Positions 36,207 to 43,855 of a stretch of 64,000 nt of DNA are shown piece by piece; within the stretch, counting starts at the first letter, position 1; every line of letters starts with the position of its first letter. The DNA lies in the NCBI GenBank assembly GCA_903834765.1, contig CAILKE010000025.1, forward strand, positions 62,001-126,000, written 5' to 3'. The notes below the pieces were generated by a model. It made no database searches and was not told the origin of the DNA. It saw only the letters and a list, made by a program, of their open reading frames with translations. This DNA is from an uncultured Bacteroidota bacterium (lineage in GTDB: Bacteria; Bacteroidota; Bacteroidia; B-17B0; Aurantibacillaceae). Position numbers and translations under genes: made by a program.

Positions 36207-37586
36207 ATGCGCATAGGCATTTCATTTATATTATTAACTGATTTATTTATTCGCTCACTTTCTATAAAAGCATTTTTCACGGATGAAGGAATCTTACCAC
36301 TATCTGTTTTGAAAAATTTTAATTGGAATCCTTATTATTTTTCATTTCATGCAATGCAAGGAGAGCTGTGGTGGGAAGTTTTATTATTTTGTTTAAATGC
36401 GCTCTGCATTATGTTATTATTGATAGGCTATAGAGCAAGGCTTTTTACCTTTATCTGCTGGGTATTTTTAGTCTCCATGCAAAACCGAAATCCATTTATC
36501 CTTCAAGGTGGCGACGAATTACTACGTATCATATTATTTTGGGGTGTATTTTTACCATGGGGCGAACGGTATTCAGTGCAAAAAACATCAACTTATCCTA
36601 ACGCATATTTTTCTTTAGCAAACATTGGATACATATTCTTAATAGGCTCTGTGTATTTTTTTTCCGCCTTGCTAAAAACATCTTCCGAATGGCAAAGTGA
36701 CGGAACAGCATTATATTTCGCTCTAAGTCTGGACCAAATGCGATTACCATTTGGTACCTTCCTTTATCAATTTCCCAATTTACTAACTTTTTTAACTCAC
36801 GCTGTATATTATATAGAACTGTTAGCTCCACTTTTATTGGCTTTACCTTTCATACCAAGTAAAGTAAGAGTTATTGGTATTATTAGCATAGCTATATTAC
36901 ACATAGGCTTTTTTCTTTCGTTATATGTTGGATTATTTTATATCATAGGCATTGTATCTCTTATAGGCTTATTACCAAGCAATTACATAGATTGGTTTGA
37001 ACATAAATTCTATAAAAATAAAGTACAGCTAATCAAAATAGATTCAAATCAACAAAGATCATCTGTTATTTTAGATATTTTATTTACACTTAAAACATGG
37101 TTTGTTGTATTTGTTATTAGTTATTGCTTGATGCTTAATTTAGGGAACGTCAAAACTTTTCCGTATGTGATGGAAAGTTATTTGGCTAAATACGGCACAA
37201 TATTGAGATTAGAACAAAATTGGGGAATGTTTGCACCTACTATACTTAAAGAAGATGGTTGGTTTGTTTATAGTGGCTATACAGCTGATGGGAAATTTAT
37301 CGATATCAAACATCAAATTGATACAGTATCATATCTAAAACCCAAACACGCTGTAACCGAATATGAGAGCGACCGCTGGCGAAAATACGGCGAAAATTAT
37401 GTGTTTAACAATAACAACCATATACGACCATTTTATTGCAAATACTTAATCAATAAATGGAATAAAGAACATCCTAACAAACATATTATTGACTTATCTA
37501 TATTTTTTATGAAGGAAGTTAGTTTACCAAACTATGAAACTAAACCAATAGAAAAGCTAGCGCTTTGTAATTGCCAAGATAAGTAA
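36207..37586 (+). CDS. HTTM-domain membrane protein (vitamin K-dependent carboxylase-like)
   Basis: From the first ATG there are 459 residues. The N-terminal 270 residues have several membrane helices with the HTTM hallmarks LTDLFIRSLSIKAFFTDEG, LQGGDELLRIILFWGVFLPWG and WQSDGTALYFAL; the C-terminal part is soluble (WGMFAPTILKEDGWFVY...). HTTM proteins are related to gamma-glutamyl carboxylase, but most bacterial members are uncharacterised. Coding similarity appears to begin before this ATG: the in-frame open stretch 36126-36206 reads DVRALSL just upstream, as in HTTM N-termini, yet offers no ATG, GTG or TTG. Confidence 0.8.
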   Translation: MRIGISFILLTDLFIRSLSIKAFFTDEGILPLSVLKNFNWNPYYFSFHAMQGELWWEVLLFCLNALCIMLLLIGYRARLFTFICWVFLVSMQNRNPFILQGGDELLRIILFWGVFLPWGERYSVQKTSTYPNAYFSLANIGYIFLIGSVYFFSALLKTSSEWQSDGTALYFALSLDQMRLPFGTFLYQFPNLLTFLTHAVYYIELLAPLLLALPFIPSKVRVIGIISIAILHIGFFLSLYVGLFYIIGIVSLIGLLPSNYIDWFEHKFYKNKVQLIKIDSNQQRSSVILDILFTLKTWFVVFVISYCLMLNLGNVKTFPYVMESYLAKYGTILRLEQNWGMFAPTILKEDGWFVYSGYTADGKFIDIKHQIDTVSYLKPKHAVTEYESDRWRKYGENYVFNNNNHIRPFYCKYLINKWNKEHPNKHIIDLSIFFMKEVSLPNYETKPIEKLALCNCQDK

Positions 37587-37691
37587 TAAGCTACTTGTAA
37601 AGTTAATGTTAATTATAAGTTTGTATTGCTAATTTTAATAAGCATTTAACTAAATTCTTTCGTAAATTCGTGTATACTAAATTTTAATTTT

Positions 37692-37880
37692 ATGAAAAAG
37701 GAAAGCAAAGAAATGTTAAGAACTATTATTAGCAATCAGGAATTAATTATGAAGGCTTTAAAAATCGAAATTCCTAAAAAAGCTGAGGCTAAGAATATTC
37801 CAGCAAAAACGGTTATTAAAAAGGCTGCTGTAAAAAAAATCGCTGCAAAATCACCAATAAAAAAAGCTACTTCTAAGTAA
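37692..37880 (+). CDS. Histone H1-like lysine/alanine-rich small protein
   Basis: The 62-residue protein starts MKKESKEMLRTIISNQELIM and continues as a very basic tail of AKK, KKA and AAK repeats with prolines, like the C-termini of eukaryotic H1 and bacterial Hc1/AlgP-type proteins. It likely binds DNA or RNA non-specifically. The N-terminal 20 residues form one helix. It lies about 1 kb before the deacetylase-like gene; its lysines would be plausible acetylation targets, which is inference only. Confidence 0.6.
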   Translation: MKKESKEMLRTIISNQELIMKALKIEIPKKAEAKNIPAKTVIKKAAVKKIAAKSPIKKATSK

Positions 37881-37938
37881 TTTTCCATATAGATTTTATA
37901 TTAAATTTTATAAGCTATAGTTCGAATTAAAAAAATAG

Positions 37939-37971
37939 ATCTACATATTTTTAAAATTAAAATATGTAGAT
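37939..37971. terminator. Perfect hairpin after the H1-like gene
   Basis: ATCTACATATTTT pairs with AAAATATGTAGAT (13 bp, 7-nt loop). An A-tract on its left gives a T-run on the minus strand; it may end leftward transcripts or, more weakly, the H1-like mRNA. Confidence 0.5.
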
Positions 37972-38556
37972 TTCACAATTAATTTATTTTTAATAAATTA
38001 GTTAAATGTAAAATAGTTTTAATTCTATTTTTAAATTTAGATACGTTTCTGTTTTTCTATTACAAACATATAATAGCCTTTTATTTAATTAGAGTTTAAT
38101 TACAATTGAGTATATATGATAGGGTTGCCTCTCAATTCCTTTCCAATCGTTAAATTCATTTTCAATAATCTGTTTTTACACTTCCATATTATAATGTTTT
38201 TTATATGGCATTAAAATTAAAGTGAAAATAGAATTTTAGTTTGGTAAATAGCTGATTGTTATTTCGCATTTTTTAAATCTTCCAATACTTTACCATTTGC
38301 TACCATTCATATACTTAGTTAACAGCTAGTACTCTTTTTATTAGTGCTAGGGAAATATAACTATGCGAGCTCTCAATAATCGTAAGCTTTCGGATAAGGA
38401 TTTTACATTTAAGACAAATCTTTCTGAGTGGTACATTACCGTCAATTTCTTTTAGCTGCTTTTTTTTTACTACAATAATATTAACAAACATTACTATTGA
38501 ACTAATTAGAAGATTTTCACAGCTAATCGTCTGCAATGCCTGCAGTGTGTAAAAAA

Positions 38557-38570
38557 TGACAAGCTTGTCA
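38557..38570. promoter_or_regulatory. Perfect 14-bp palindrome, candidate operator of the deacetylase operon
   Basis: TGACAAGCTTGTCA is two TGACAA half-sites with a 2-bp centre. It lies 28 bp before a -7-like CACCTTTG at 38598-38605 and 63 bp before the first small ORF. The same half-site architecture recurs at the fic promoter (40182-40203). Confidence 0.5.
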
Positions 38571-38632
38571 ACATGCCATTACCTTCCTAGTTCGTTGCAC
38601 CTTTGTATTGTTAAACTTAAAAACAAAACGAT

Positions 38633-38680
38633 ATGAAAACAACAAACCAACAACTAAAAAAGCACAATGAAGCCACATGA
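38633..38680 (+). CDS. Possible 15-residue leader ORF
   Basis: ATG 38633 opens MKTTNQQLKKHNEAT and stops at 38678-38680, in an ATGA overlap with the next ORF. It could couple translation of the downstream ORF. It has few features of its own and may be non-functional. Confidence 0.3.
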   Translation: MKTTNQQLKKHNEAT

Positions 38681-38826
38681 TTTTTTCTGTAATTCCATTT
38701 AAAGATTTCGAATATGAGTTACAGTTCATTAATCATGAAGGCATGGGCAATGTATACGAAATTCCATCAGCAAAAGATTTCAAAAACTCTCCTCCCAAAA
38801 TTTACGATGCATTTAATATTTACTAA
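38677..38826 (+). CDS. Unrecognised 49-residue ORF before the deacetylase gene
   Basis: The peptide starts MIFSVIPFKDFEYELQF, has HEGMGNVYEIPS in the middle and ends APPKIYDAFNIY-like (PPKIYDAFNIY). It has a globular-looking mix of aromatic and charged residues and uses no rare pattern, so it reads as coding. It overlaps the 15-residue ORF by ATGA and ends 53 nt before the deacetylase-like gene. No family is recognised; it may be a small partner protein or a truncated remnant of a larger one. Confidence 0.4.
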   Translation: MIFSVIPFKDFEYELQFINHEGMGNVYEIPSAKDFKNSPPKIYDAFNIY

Positions 38827-38879
38827 GTCGAGAATTAAGATAATGGCGATTATACTTCACGAAAAATAAAAAAATAAAC

Positions 38880-39803
38880 ATGAATAAAATAAAAACATTT
38901 TACACACCCAAACAAGTGTGCACCAACATGACTAACTCTTTTTCCAAAAGTCCGCTTAAACCGATGTTGTTAATGCAAAAGATTAAAGAAAAAGAATACA
39001 ACACGTTTTTTGATATTATTGATGATTTTGAACCTATTAAAAAATCAGATTTTTATTTAGCACATACAAAAAAGTATGTCGATAATGTATATAATAAAGA
39101 AGGTAATTATAATAGTAACTCTTTACCATGGAGTAAAGAATTGGTAAAGAGTTTACCTTATACTACAGGCTCTTTATTAGCTGCAAAAAGACATGCAATT
39201 CAAAATCCTGGAGAATTGTGTTTTGCTCCTATATCGGGTATGCACCATGCTTCACCAGGCTCAGGCTCAGGGTTCTGTACTTTTTCAGGACAAGTTATTT
39301 CAGCTATAAAAATTTATAAAGAATTTGGTTTATCAGGTGCATACTTTGATCTTGATGGGCATTACGGAAACAGTATTGATGATTCATATACTTTTAATAC
39401 ACTCCTTGAAAAAGCTATACCTCGGAAATGTAATGTTAATCCAAAAGGGTTAAATGAGAATTACATAAATGACTTTATACAGCAGTTAGATTATATTGAA
39501 GAGATGATTCTTGGTAATAAAGTACATTATGTAGTATTTGCTCACGGAGCCGATAGTCATAAAGACGACGATTTAGGTGGCCAGGTTAATACAGAATGTT
39601 GGATAAAAGCATCTGAAGTATTTGCTGAATGGGTAAATAAGGTATCAAAAAAATTAGGTAAACCTATACCAGTTGTCCTTTGCTTATTTGGTGGATACCG
39701 GGCCGACGATTACAACATCGTATTAGAGCTCCATTTAAAATCTTTATTGACATGTAATAGAATTATAAATTCAAAAGAACAAACTATTTCAAATGCAAAC
39801 TAA
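38880..39803 (+). CDS. Histone deacetylase-superfamily enzyme
   Basis: The 307-residue protein keeps the arginase/deacetylase active site. His122-His123 in MHHASPGSGSG are the charge-relay pair, Asp159 and His161 in FDLDGHYGN are zinc ligands, Asp230 in GADSHKDDDLGG is the third ligand, and Tyr273 in GGY is the transition-state tyrosine. The usual HHG after the first ligand reads HYG. Bacterial members remove acetyl or other acyl groups from lysines, polyamines or small molecules; the substrate here is unknown. It stands in the accessory segment next to fic and ssrA, with no homologous chromosomal neighbour. Confidence 0.8.
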   Translation: MNKIKTFYTPKQVCTNMTNSFSKSPLKPMLLMQKIKEKEYNTFFDIIDDFEPIKKSDFYLAHTKKYVDNVYNKEGNYNSNSLPWSKELVKSLPYTTGSLLAAKRHAIQNPGELCFAPISGMHHASPGSGSGFCTFSGQVISAIKIYKEFGLSGAYFDLDGHYGNSIDDSYTFNTLLEKAIPRKCNVNPKGLNENYINDFIQQLDYIEEMILGNKVHYVVFAHGADSHKDDDLGGQVNTECWIKASEVFAEWVNKVSKKLGKPIPVVLCLFGGYRADDYNIVLELHLKSLLTCNRIINSKEQTISNAN

Positions 39804-40017
39804 TAATAAAATGAAAAAATAATCTAAAAAAAATGAAAAATCAGTATCACTACATACTAGACTAAAGCGGATCAATGTCAGATTGCCTAAGAGCAACAAT
39901 AGAAGGAATCAACGTGCAAATTAATTCTCAGTGTTTACAGATTAAAAACTGATGATATTCCAAAGTATATAGTTTCTTGAAGATTTAAATAAAATCGCAT
40001 TGATTTTAAAATTAATA

Positions 40018-40056
40018 AAAATCTCAAATCCGCAATAAAAAGCGAATTTGAGATTT
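40018..40056. terminator. Long hairpin in the deacetylase-fic spacer
   Basis: AAATCTCAAAT plus CGC pairs with GCG plus ATTTGAGATTT around an A-rich loop. It may end the deacetylase transcript, though no T-run follows directly. Confidence 0.5.
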
Positions 40057-40165
40057 GTGGACTTTACCAATATTTTTTCGAACTCTTTTCTTGAAGATCT
40101 CAATAAAATGAGTGAGTTAAAGCAATATTTAAGCCTATAGTATTTTCTTTAAAAGGCGTATTTTC

Positions 40166-40188
40166 TCATGTATAAAAACTATACATGA
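40166..40188. promoter_or_regulatory. 9-bp inverted repeat overlapping the first fic operator
   Basis: TCATGTATA and TATACATGA are separated by 5 bp (AAAAC). The right arm forms the start of the dyad at 40182. Confidence 0.45.
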
Positions 40189-40263
40189 TAAACTTGTCAG
40201 GTATAAAATATTTAATTATCTTTACATGATAAGACCATCAGGTAAAAACGCTTTACATGACAA
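40182..40263 (+). promoter_or_regulatory. fic control region: three operator-like sites over a consensus-like promoter
   Basis: Site 1 (40182-40203) is TACATGATAA, 2 bp, TTGTCAGGTA. Site 2 (40223-40244) is TACATGATAA, 2 bp, CCATCAGGTA. A third half-site, TACATGACAA (40254-40263), covers the ATG at 40257. Site 1 contains CTTG at 40193-40196, 20 bp before the -7-like TATCTTTA at 40217-40224, whose end touches site 2. Binding would block initiation and the start codon, consistent with autorepression. Confidence 0.6.
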
Positions 40264-41363
40264 AAAGTAAAAAAAATATAGTTCCAGATAGTAAAATTGC
40301 ATTTAATAATCTGCCTTTTTTACCTCCTAATAAAGATAAAATTGAAACTGTAAAAGTCTTAAGGCAACTAGTAAAATCTTCAGTTGCATTGGCAGAATTA
40401 AAAGGAATAGTTCACATTTTACCAAATCCGGAAATTTTGCTTAATGCAGTTATTTTGAAAGAAGCTAGAGCTAGTTCGGAAATAGAAAATGTAATAACAA
40501 CACAAGACAAATTATACCAAGCCCTTTCTGCTAAAGGTATTCAAATAGATACAGCCACAAAGGAGGTTTTGCGATACCGCGAGGCAATGCTTTACGGAGT
40601 GAACTTTATAAAGAAGAAGTCATTTCTAACAACAAATGCAATTATTGAAATTCAAAAAATACTTGAAGAAAATAATGCAGGAATAAGAAAATTGCCAGGT
40701 ACTGCTCTTAGAAATGCATCTACAGGAAAAGTGATTTATACACCTCCTGACAATTTGGATGCTATAAATAGACTATTGAGAAACTACGAGCAATACATAA
40801 ATGAGGAAGATGATGTCCAACACCTAATAAAAATGGCTGTTCAACATTATCAATTTGAAAGCATCCATCCTTTTTATGATGGCAACGGGCGTACAGGTAG
40901 GATAATAAATATTTTGTGCTTAATTATGGGTGGACTGCTTGAAAACCCTGTTTTATTTTTAAGCGGTTATATAATAGATAACAAATCTGATTATTATAAA
41001 TTGTTACAAGAAGTTAGAACAAAAAAAAATTGGGAAACTTGGATTTTATTTATTTTGAAAGGAATAGAATCTACCGCAAATGAAACAATTTTTCAGGTTA
41101 ACCGAATAAACAAATTGTTTGATCAAACAAAAGGAGCGGTGCAAAAAATGATTCCTAAAATTTATAGTAAAGAATTGATTGAAATTTTGTTTGAGCAACC
41201 TTATTGTAAAAGCGAATATTTAGAAAATCGATTAGGTATTTCGCGAATTACAGCATCAAAATATCTTAAAGAGCTGGAAAAAATTGAAGTTTTAAAATCC
41301 AGAAAGGTTTGGAAAGAAACACTTTATATAAATACGGAATTATTTAACCTCCTGAAAAAATAA
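40257..41363 (+). CDS. Fic-family AMP-transferase with C-terminal winged helix
   Basis: The 368-residue protein has a Fic N-terminal domain and a Fic core with HPFYDGNGRTGR at 204-215, the complete catalytic motif with His204 and the Asp/Gly/Asn/Arg phosphate-binding set. Ser73-x3-Glu77-Asn78 matches the N-terminal inhibitory helix of class II Fic enzymes. Residues about 304-350 form a winged helix-turn-helix (LENRLGISRITASKYLKELE). Active members transfer AMP to hydroxyl side chains of proteins; class II are self-inhibited. The winged helix and the operators overlapping the start suggest autoregulation. No antitoxin gene is adjacent. Confidence 0.88.
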   Translation: MTKSKKNIVPDSKIAFNNLPFLPPNKDKIETVKVLRQLVKSSVALAELKGIVHILPNPEILLNAVILKEARASSEIENVITTQDKLYQALSAKGIQIDTATKEVLRYREAMLYGVNFIKKKSFLTTNAIIEIQKILEENNAGIRKLPGTALRNASTGKVIYTPPDNLDAINRLLRNYEQYINEEDDVQHLIKMAVQHYQFESIHPFYDGNGRTGRIINILCLIMGGLLENPVLFLSGYIIDNKSDYYKLLQEVRTKKNWETWILFILKGIESTANETIFQVNRINKLFDQTKGAVQKMIPKIYSKELIEILFEQPYCKSEYLENRLGISRITASKYLKELEKIEVLKSRKVWKETLYINTELFNLLKK

Positions 41364-41490
41364 ACTCAAAAGTTCGAATCCCTTTAAGATACTAGGCTAA
41401 AAAGGTCATTTTTTTAAATAGTTCGAACTCTACTTTTAAAAAACATAGTCTCTCGAACAACTAGTATTTACAGTTATTTCAGAGGAAATA

Positions 41491-41528
41491 AAAAAAGGGA
41501 CAAAACAAAAATATTGCTTTGTCCCTTT
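41491..41528 (-). terminator. Terminator of ssrA
   Basis: On the minus strand AAAGGGACAAA pairs with TTTGTCCCTTT and is followed by a run of T. It lies 4 nt beyond the tmRNA 3' end. Confidence 0.85.
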
Positions 41529-41531
41529 GGG

Positions 41532-41897
41532 TGGATCCGGAGAGATTCGAACTCTCGTCCAAACAAGGAATTAATAAGCTTTCTACAAAGTTTAGAACAT
41601 AATTGATTTTCGATTTAAGTCAGGCTTATATTCATACCAAAATTAAACTTAGATGCTAATATTGCTTTAGATAACATCATCTCTAAAACAAGTTGCTAAT
41701 TTATGATGCAATAATCTCGTCGCTAAGCAACAATGCTACGAGGATTGCAAAGGTTGGTTAGTCTTGGACTAAGCAGCCATAGCGTAAGAATTCTCTTCGC
41801 CGAATAAAAGTTTGAGAGTTGATTTTAAGGTGCCATATCCACAACGCACCACCTGCTTACTTATCAACCGCGCTCGCTGTCAAAACCGGTCGGACCC
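41532..41897 (-). ncRNA. ssrA: Transfer-messenger RNA (tmRNA)
   Basis: The RNA is about 366 nt, read leftward. Its 5' end GGGTCCG (41891-41897) pairs with CGGATCC (41533-41539) to form the acceptor stem, with discriminator A at 41532; CCA is not encoded. The 3' part contains a T-arm with GTTCGAATC. The tag frame at 41769-41801 (GGC GAA GAG AAT TCT TAC GCT ATG GCT GCT TAG) encodes GEENSYAMAA and a stop, close to Bacteroidota tags, with Met for the usual Leu. It rescues stalled ribosomes together with SmpB and tags products for proteolysis. It abuts the accessory segment at its 3' end. Confidence 0.95.
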
Positions 41898-41931
41898 ATA
41901 ATGTTAAAGAACTATTCAGTTGTTTATACTA

Positions 41932-41939
41932 CAAATATA
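41932..41939 (-). promoter_or_regulatory. -7 promoter element of ssrA
   Basis: TATATTTG on the minus strand lies about 35 nt before the mature tmRNA 5' end, implying a short 5' trailer removed by processing. Confidence 0.6.
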
Positions 41940-42047
41940 GGGCATTTAATAACCGAAACTACATTAATTAGTATAATTATTTTCAATATTAAACAATTTT
42001 AGTGTTATGTAAAACAAAATCCCCTATATTTAAATTCGTATTCTATT

Positions 42048-43295
42048 ATGGCAACAGTTATTCCGTTTAAGGCAATTCGTCCACAAAATGACAAAGTTCA
42101 TTTGGTCGCGTCTCGATCTGTAGATGGCTATAACCCTTCCGAATTAAGAGATAAACTTTCAGGAAACCCCTTCTCTTTTTTGCATGTCATCAATCCTGAT
42201 TTTGAAGACGGAATAAGAACTAAACCAGGATCAAAAGAAAGATTAATAAAAGTAAAAAAACATTTCAAAAAATTTCTTCAAGAAAAAGTTTTTTTAAGAG
42301 ACAAAAACCCTTGCTATTATTTATACCGCCAAATAAAAGATGGTAATGAATTTATAGGCATTATTGCTTGCACTAGCATTGATGATTACATGAATGGAGT
42401 TATTAAAATTCACGAGCAAACACTAACGCATCGTGAAGAAAAATTAAAAGATTATTTAGACGTTTGTGAATTTAATGCAGAACCTGTTTTGTTTTGCTAC
42501 CCTAATGATTCTGTTATTGATAATCTTTCCGATGAAATATCTACCACACGTCCTGATTATGATTTTACAACTGCTGACAAAGTACGACATACCTTGTGGG
42601 TAATCCATCATCAAAAGAATGTTAACTTGCTAAGGGAACGTTTTGCAGCTATACCATATATATATATTGCAGACGGACATCATCGCTCTGCGTCAGCCAC
42701 TCTTCTTGGTAAATTACGAAGGAGCAATAGAAAATCATATACTGGGGAAGAGGCTTTTAATTATTACCTAGGAATATTTTTTCCTGAAACACATTTAAAA
42801 ATTTATGATTATAACCGCGTTATACGAGATTTAAATGGGCTTTCGGTAAATGAAATTAAAAAACAATTACAAACTCATTTTATAATTACTGAAATATCTG
42901 CAAACGATTTTAAGCCTTTTAAAAAACATCAACTATCCATGTATGTTGATAATACATGGTATTCTTTGGACGCAAAAGAATCTATTTACAATCCGAAAGA
43001 TCCTATTGATAGCCTAGATTCTGCTATATTAACAAAATATATTTTATCACCTATTTTAAATATTAGTGATTTAAGAACTGATAAACGCATTGGATTTGTA
43101 CCTGGTGTTTACGGTAGTTTAGAATTAAAAAAACAGGTTGACGAAGGAAAGGCTGCAATTGCTTTTGGCTTATTTCCTGTAACTATGGAGCACATTAAAT
43201 GGATAGCTGATACAAATAATATTATGCCACCAAAAACAACTTGGGTAGAGCCTAAAATGAGAAGTGGATTAGTAATATATAGTTTAGAAGAATAA
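42048..43295 (+). CDS. DUF1015 family protein
   Basis: The 415-residue cytosolic protein has the conserved opening IPFKAIRP, the ASRSVDGYNP segment, NPDFED, HEQTLTHREEKLKDYLD and the central ADGHHRSASA motif of DUF1015. The histidine cluster suggests a metal or nucleotide site; the function is unknown, although genes of this family are often near serine biosynthesis genes. It is divergent from ssrA. Confidence 0.85.
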   Translation: MATVIPFKAIRPQNDKVHLVASRSVDGYNPSELRDKLSGNPFSFLHVINPDFEDGIRTKPGSKERLIKVKKHFKKFLQEKVFLRDKNPCYYLYRQIKDGNEFIGIIACTSIDDYMNGVIKIHEQTLTHREEKLKDYLDVCEFNAEPVLFCYPNDSVIDNLSDEISTTRPDYDFTTADKVRHTLWVIHHQKNVNLLRERFAAIPYIYIADGHHRSASATLLGKLRRSNRKSYTGEEAFNYYLGIFFPETHLKIYDYNRVIRDLNGLSVNEIKKQLQTHFIITEISANDFKPFKKHQLSMYVDNTWYSLDAKESIYNPKDPIDSLDSAILTKYILSPILNISDLRTDKRIGFVPGVYGSLELKKQVDEGKAAIAFGLFPVTMEHIKWIADTNNIMPPKTTWVEPKMRSGLVIYSLEE

Positions 43296-43296
43296 A

Positions 43297-43773
43297 CTAT
43301 TCTTGTTTAAATTCCGTTTGATGTGCGTCATTTGTTTTATATACATCATCAACATCATCTTCTTGTTCATTTAATTCATATTGTTTTTCATTATTAATAT
43401 TGATATTAATAATAACTGGAGGCGGAGCGGTATTTGTTATCCAAACGTTTCCATTACGATACACATAACAATTTCTCCAATTATCCCAATAAAAATTATA
43501 CCGAGGAAAATAAACCCACCGACGGTTATAATTTCTTTTCATACCCCAGTATGGATGATAAACAACTATTTTATGAGGACGATATACGCTTCTAACTATA
43601 ACACGATTTGAATGACGATTATTTTGAATAACTACTCCTCCCCTGTTTCGATGATTACCTGCTTGTCCTCTACCCCGGCCACCATTACCACCTCGATGTT
43701 GCGCAAAGCTATTTAATGAACTACATATTAATACTAATAAAATTAATGTAAAACTCTTTTTTAAATTTTTCAT
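43297..43773 (-). CDS. Secreted Gly/Arg-rich protein with aromatic-rich core
   Basis: The 158-residue protein has a signal peptide (TLILLVLICSSLNSFAQ), an RGG-like stretch (GGNGGRGRGQAGNHRNRGG), then a Tyr/Trp/Arg-rich segment (NRRWVYFPRYNFYWDNW) and an acidic end. It resembles small periplasmic Bacteroidota proteins of the DUF6515 type; no function is known. Its last bases abut the DUF1015 stop on the other strand. Confidence 0.5.
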   Translation of the reverse strand: MKNLKKSFTLILLVLICSSLNSFAQHRGGNGGRGRGQAGNHRNRGGVVIQNNRHSNRVIVRSVYRPHKIVVYHPYWGMKRNYNRRWVYFPRYNFYWDNWRNCYVYRNGNVWITNTAPPPVIINININNEKQYELNEQEDDVDDVYKTNDAHQTEFKQE

Positions 43774-43855
43774 AACGATAATTTTTTAAGTTAGTATTTC
43801 GACTTATACTTCATATAAAAGTTTAATTTACTAAAGGTAATTTTTAAATAATTGC

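Larger units (their letters stand above)
37881..38632. other. 752-nt gene-poor, very AT-rich region at the edge of the accessory segment
   Basis: It contains a perfect 13-bp hairpin at 37939-37971, a poorly supported minus-strand frame at 38315-38536, and the palindrome at 38557-38570. Otherwise I see no coding sequence or RNA gene. Confidence 0.5.
39804..40256. other. 453-nt spacer with decayed repeats, a hairpin and the fic control region
   Basis: It holds two copies of a 23-bp sequence (39973-39995 and 40087-40109, 21 of 23 identical), a long hairpin at 40018-40056 and the fic operator/promoter at 40166-40263. I see no intact gene; short in-frame stretches suggest coding remains. Confidence 0.5.

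Noticed and set aside
38315-38536. Minus-strand 73-codon frame with a CLKC...IR stretch loosely like a sensor-protein tail
   Set aside because: Similarity is weak, there is no promoter, and the region is very AT-rich. I treat it as chance or an unrecognisable relic.
41370-41400. tRNA-like GTTCGAATCC sequence after fic
   Set aside because: No acceptor stem or anticodon arm can be formed; only the T-loop-like string is present.
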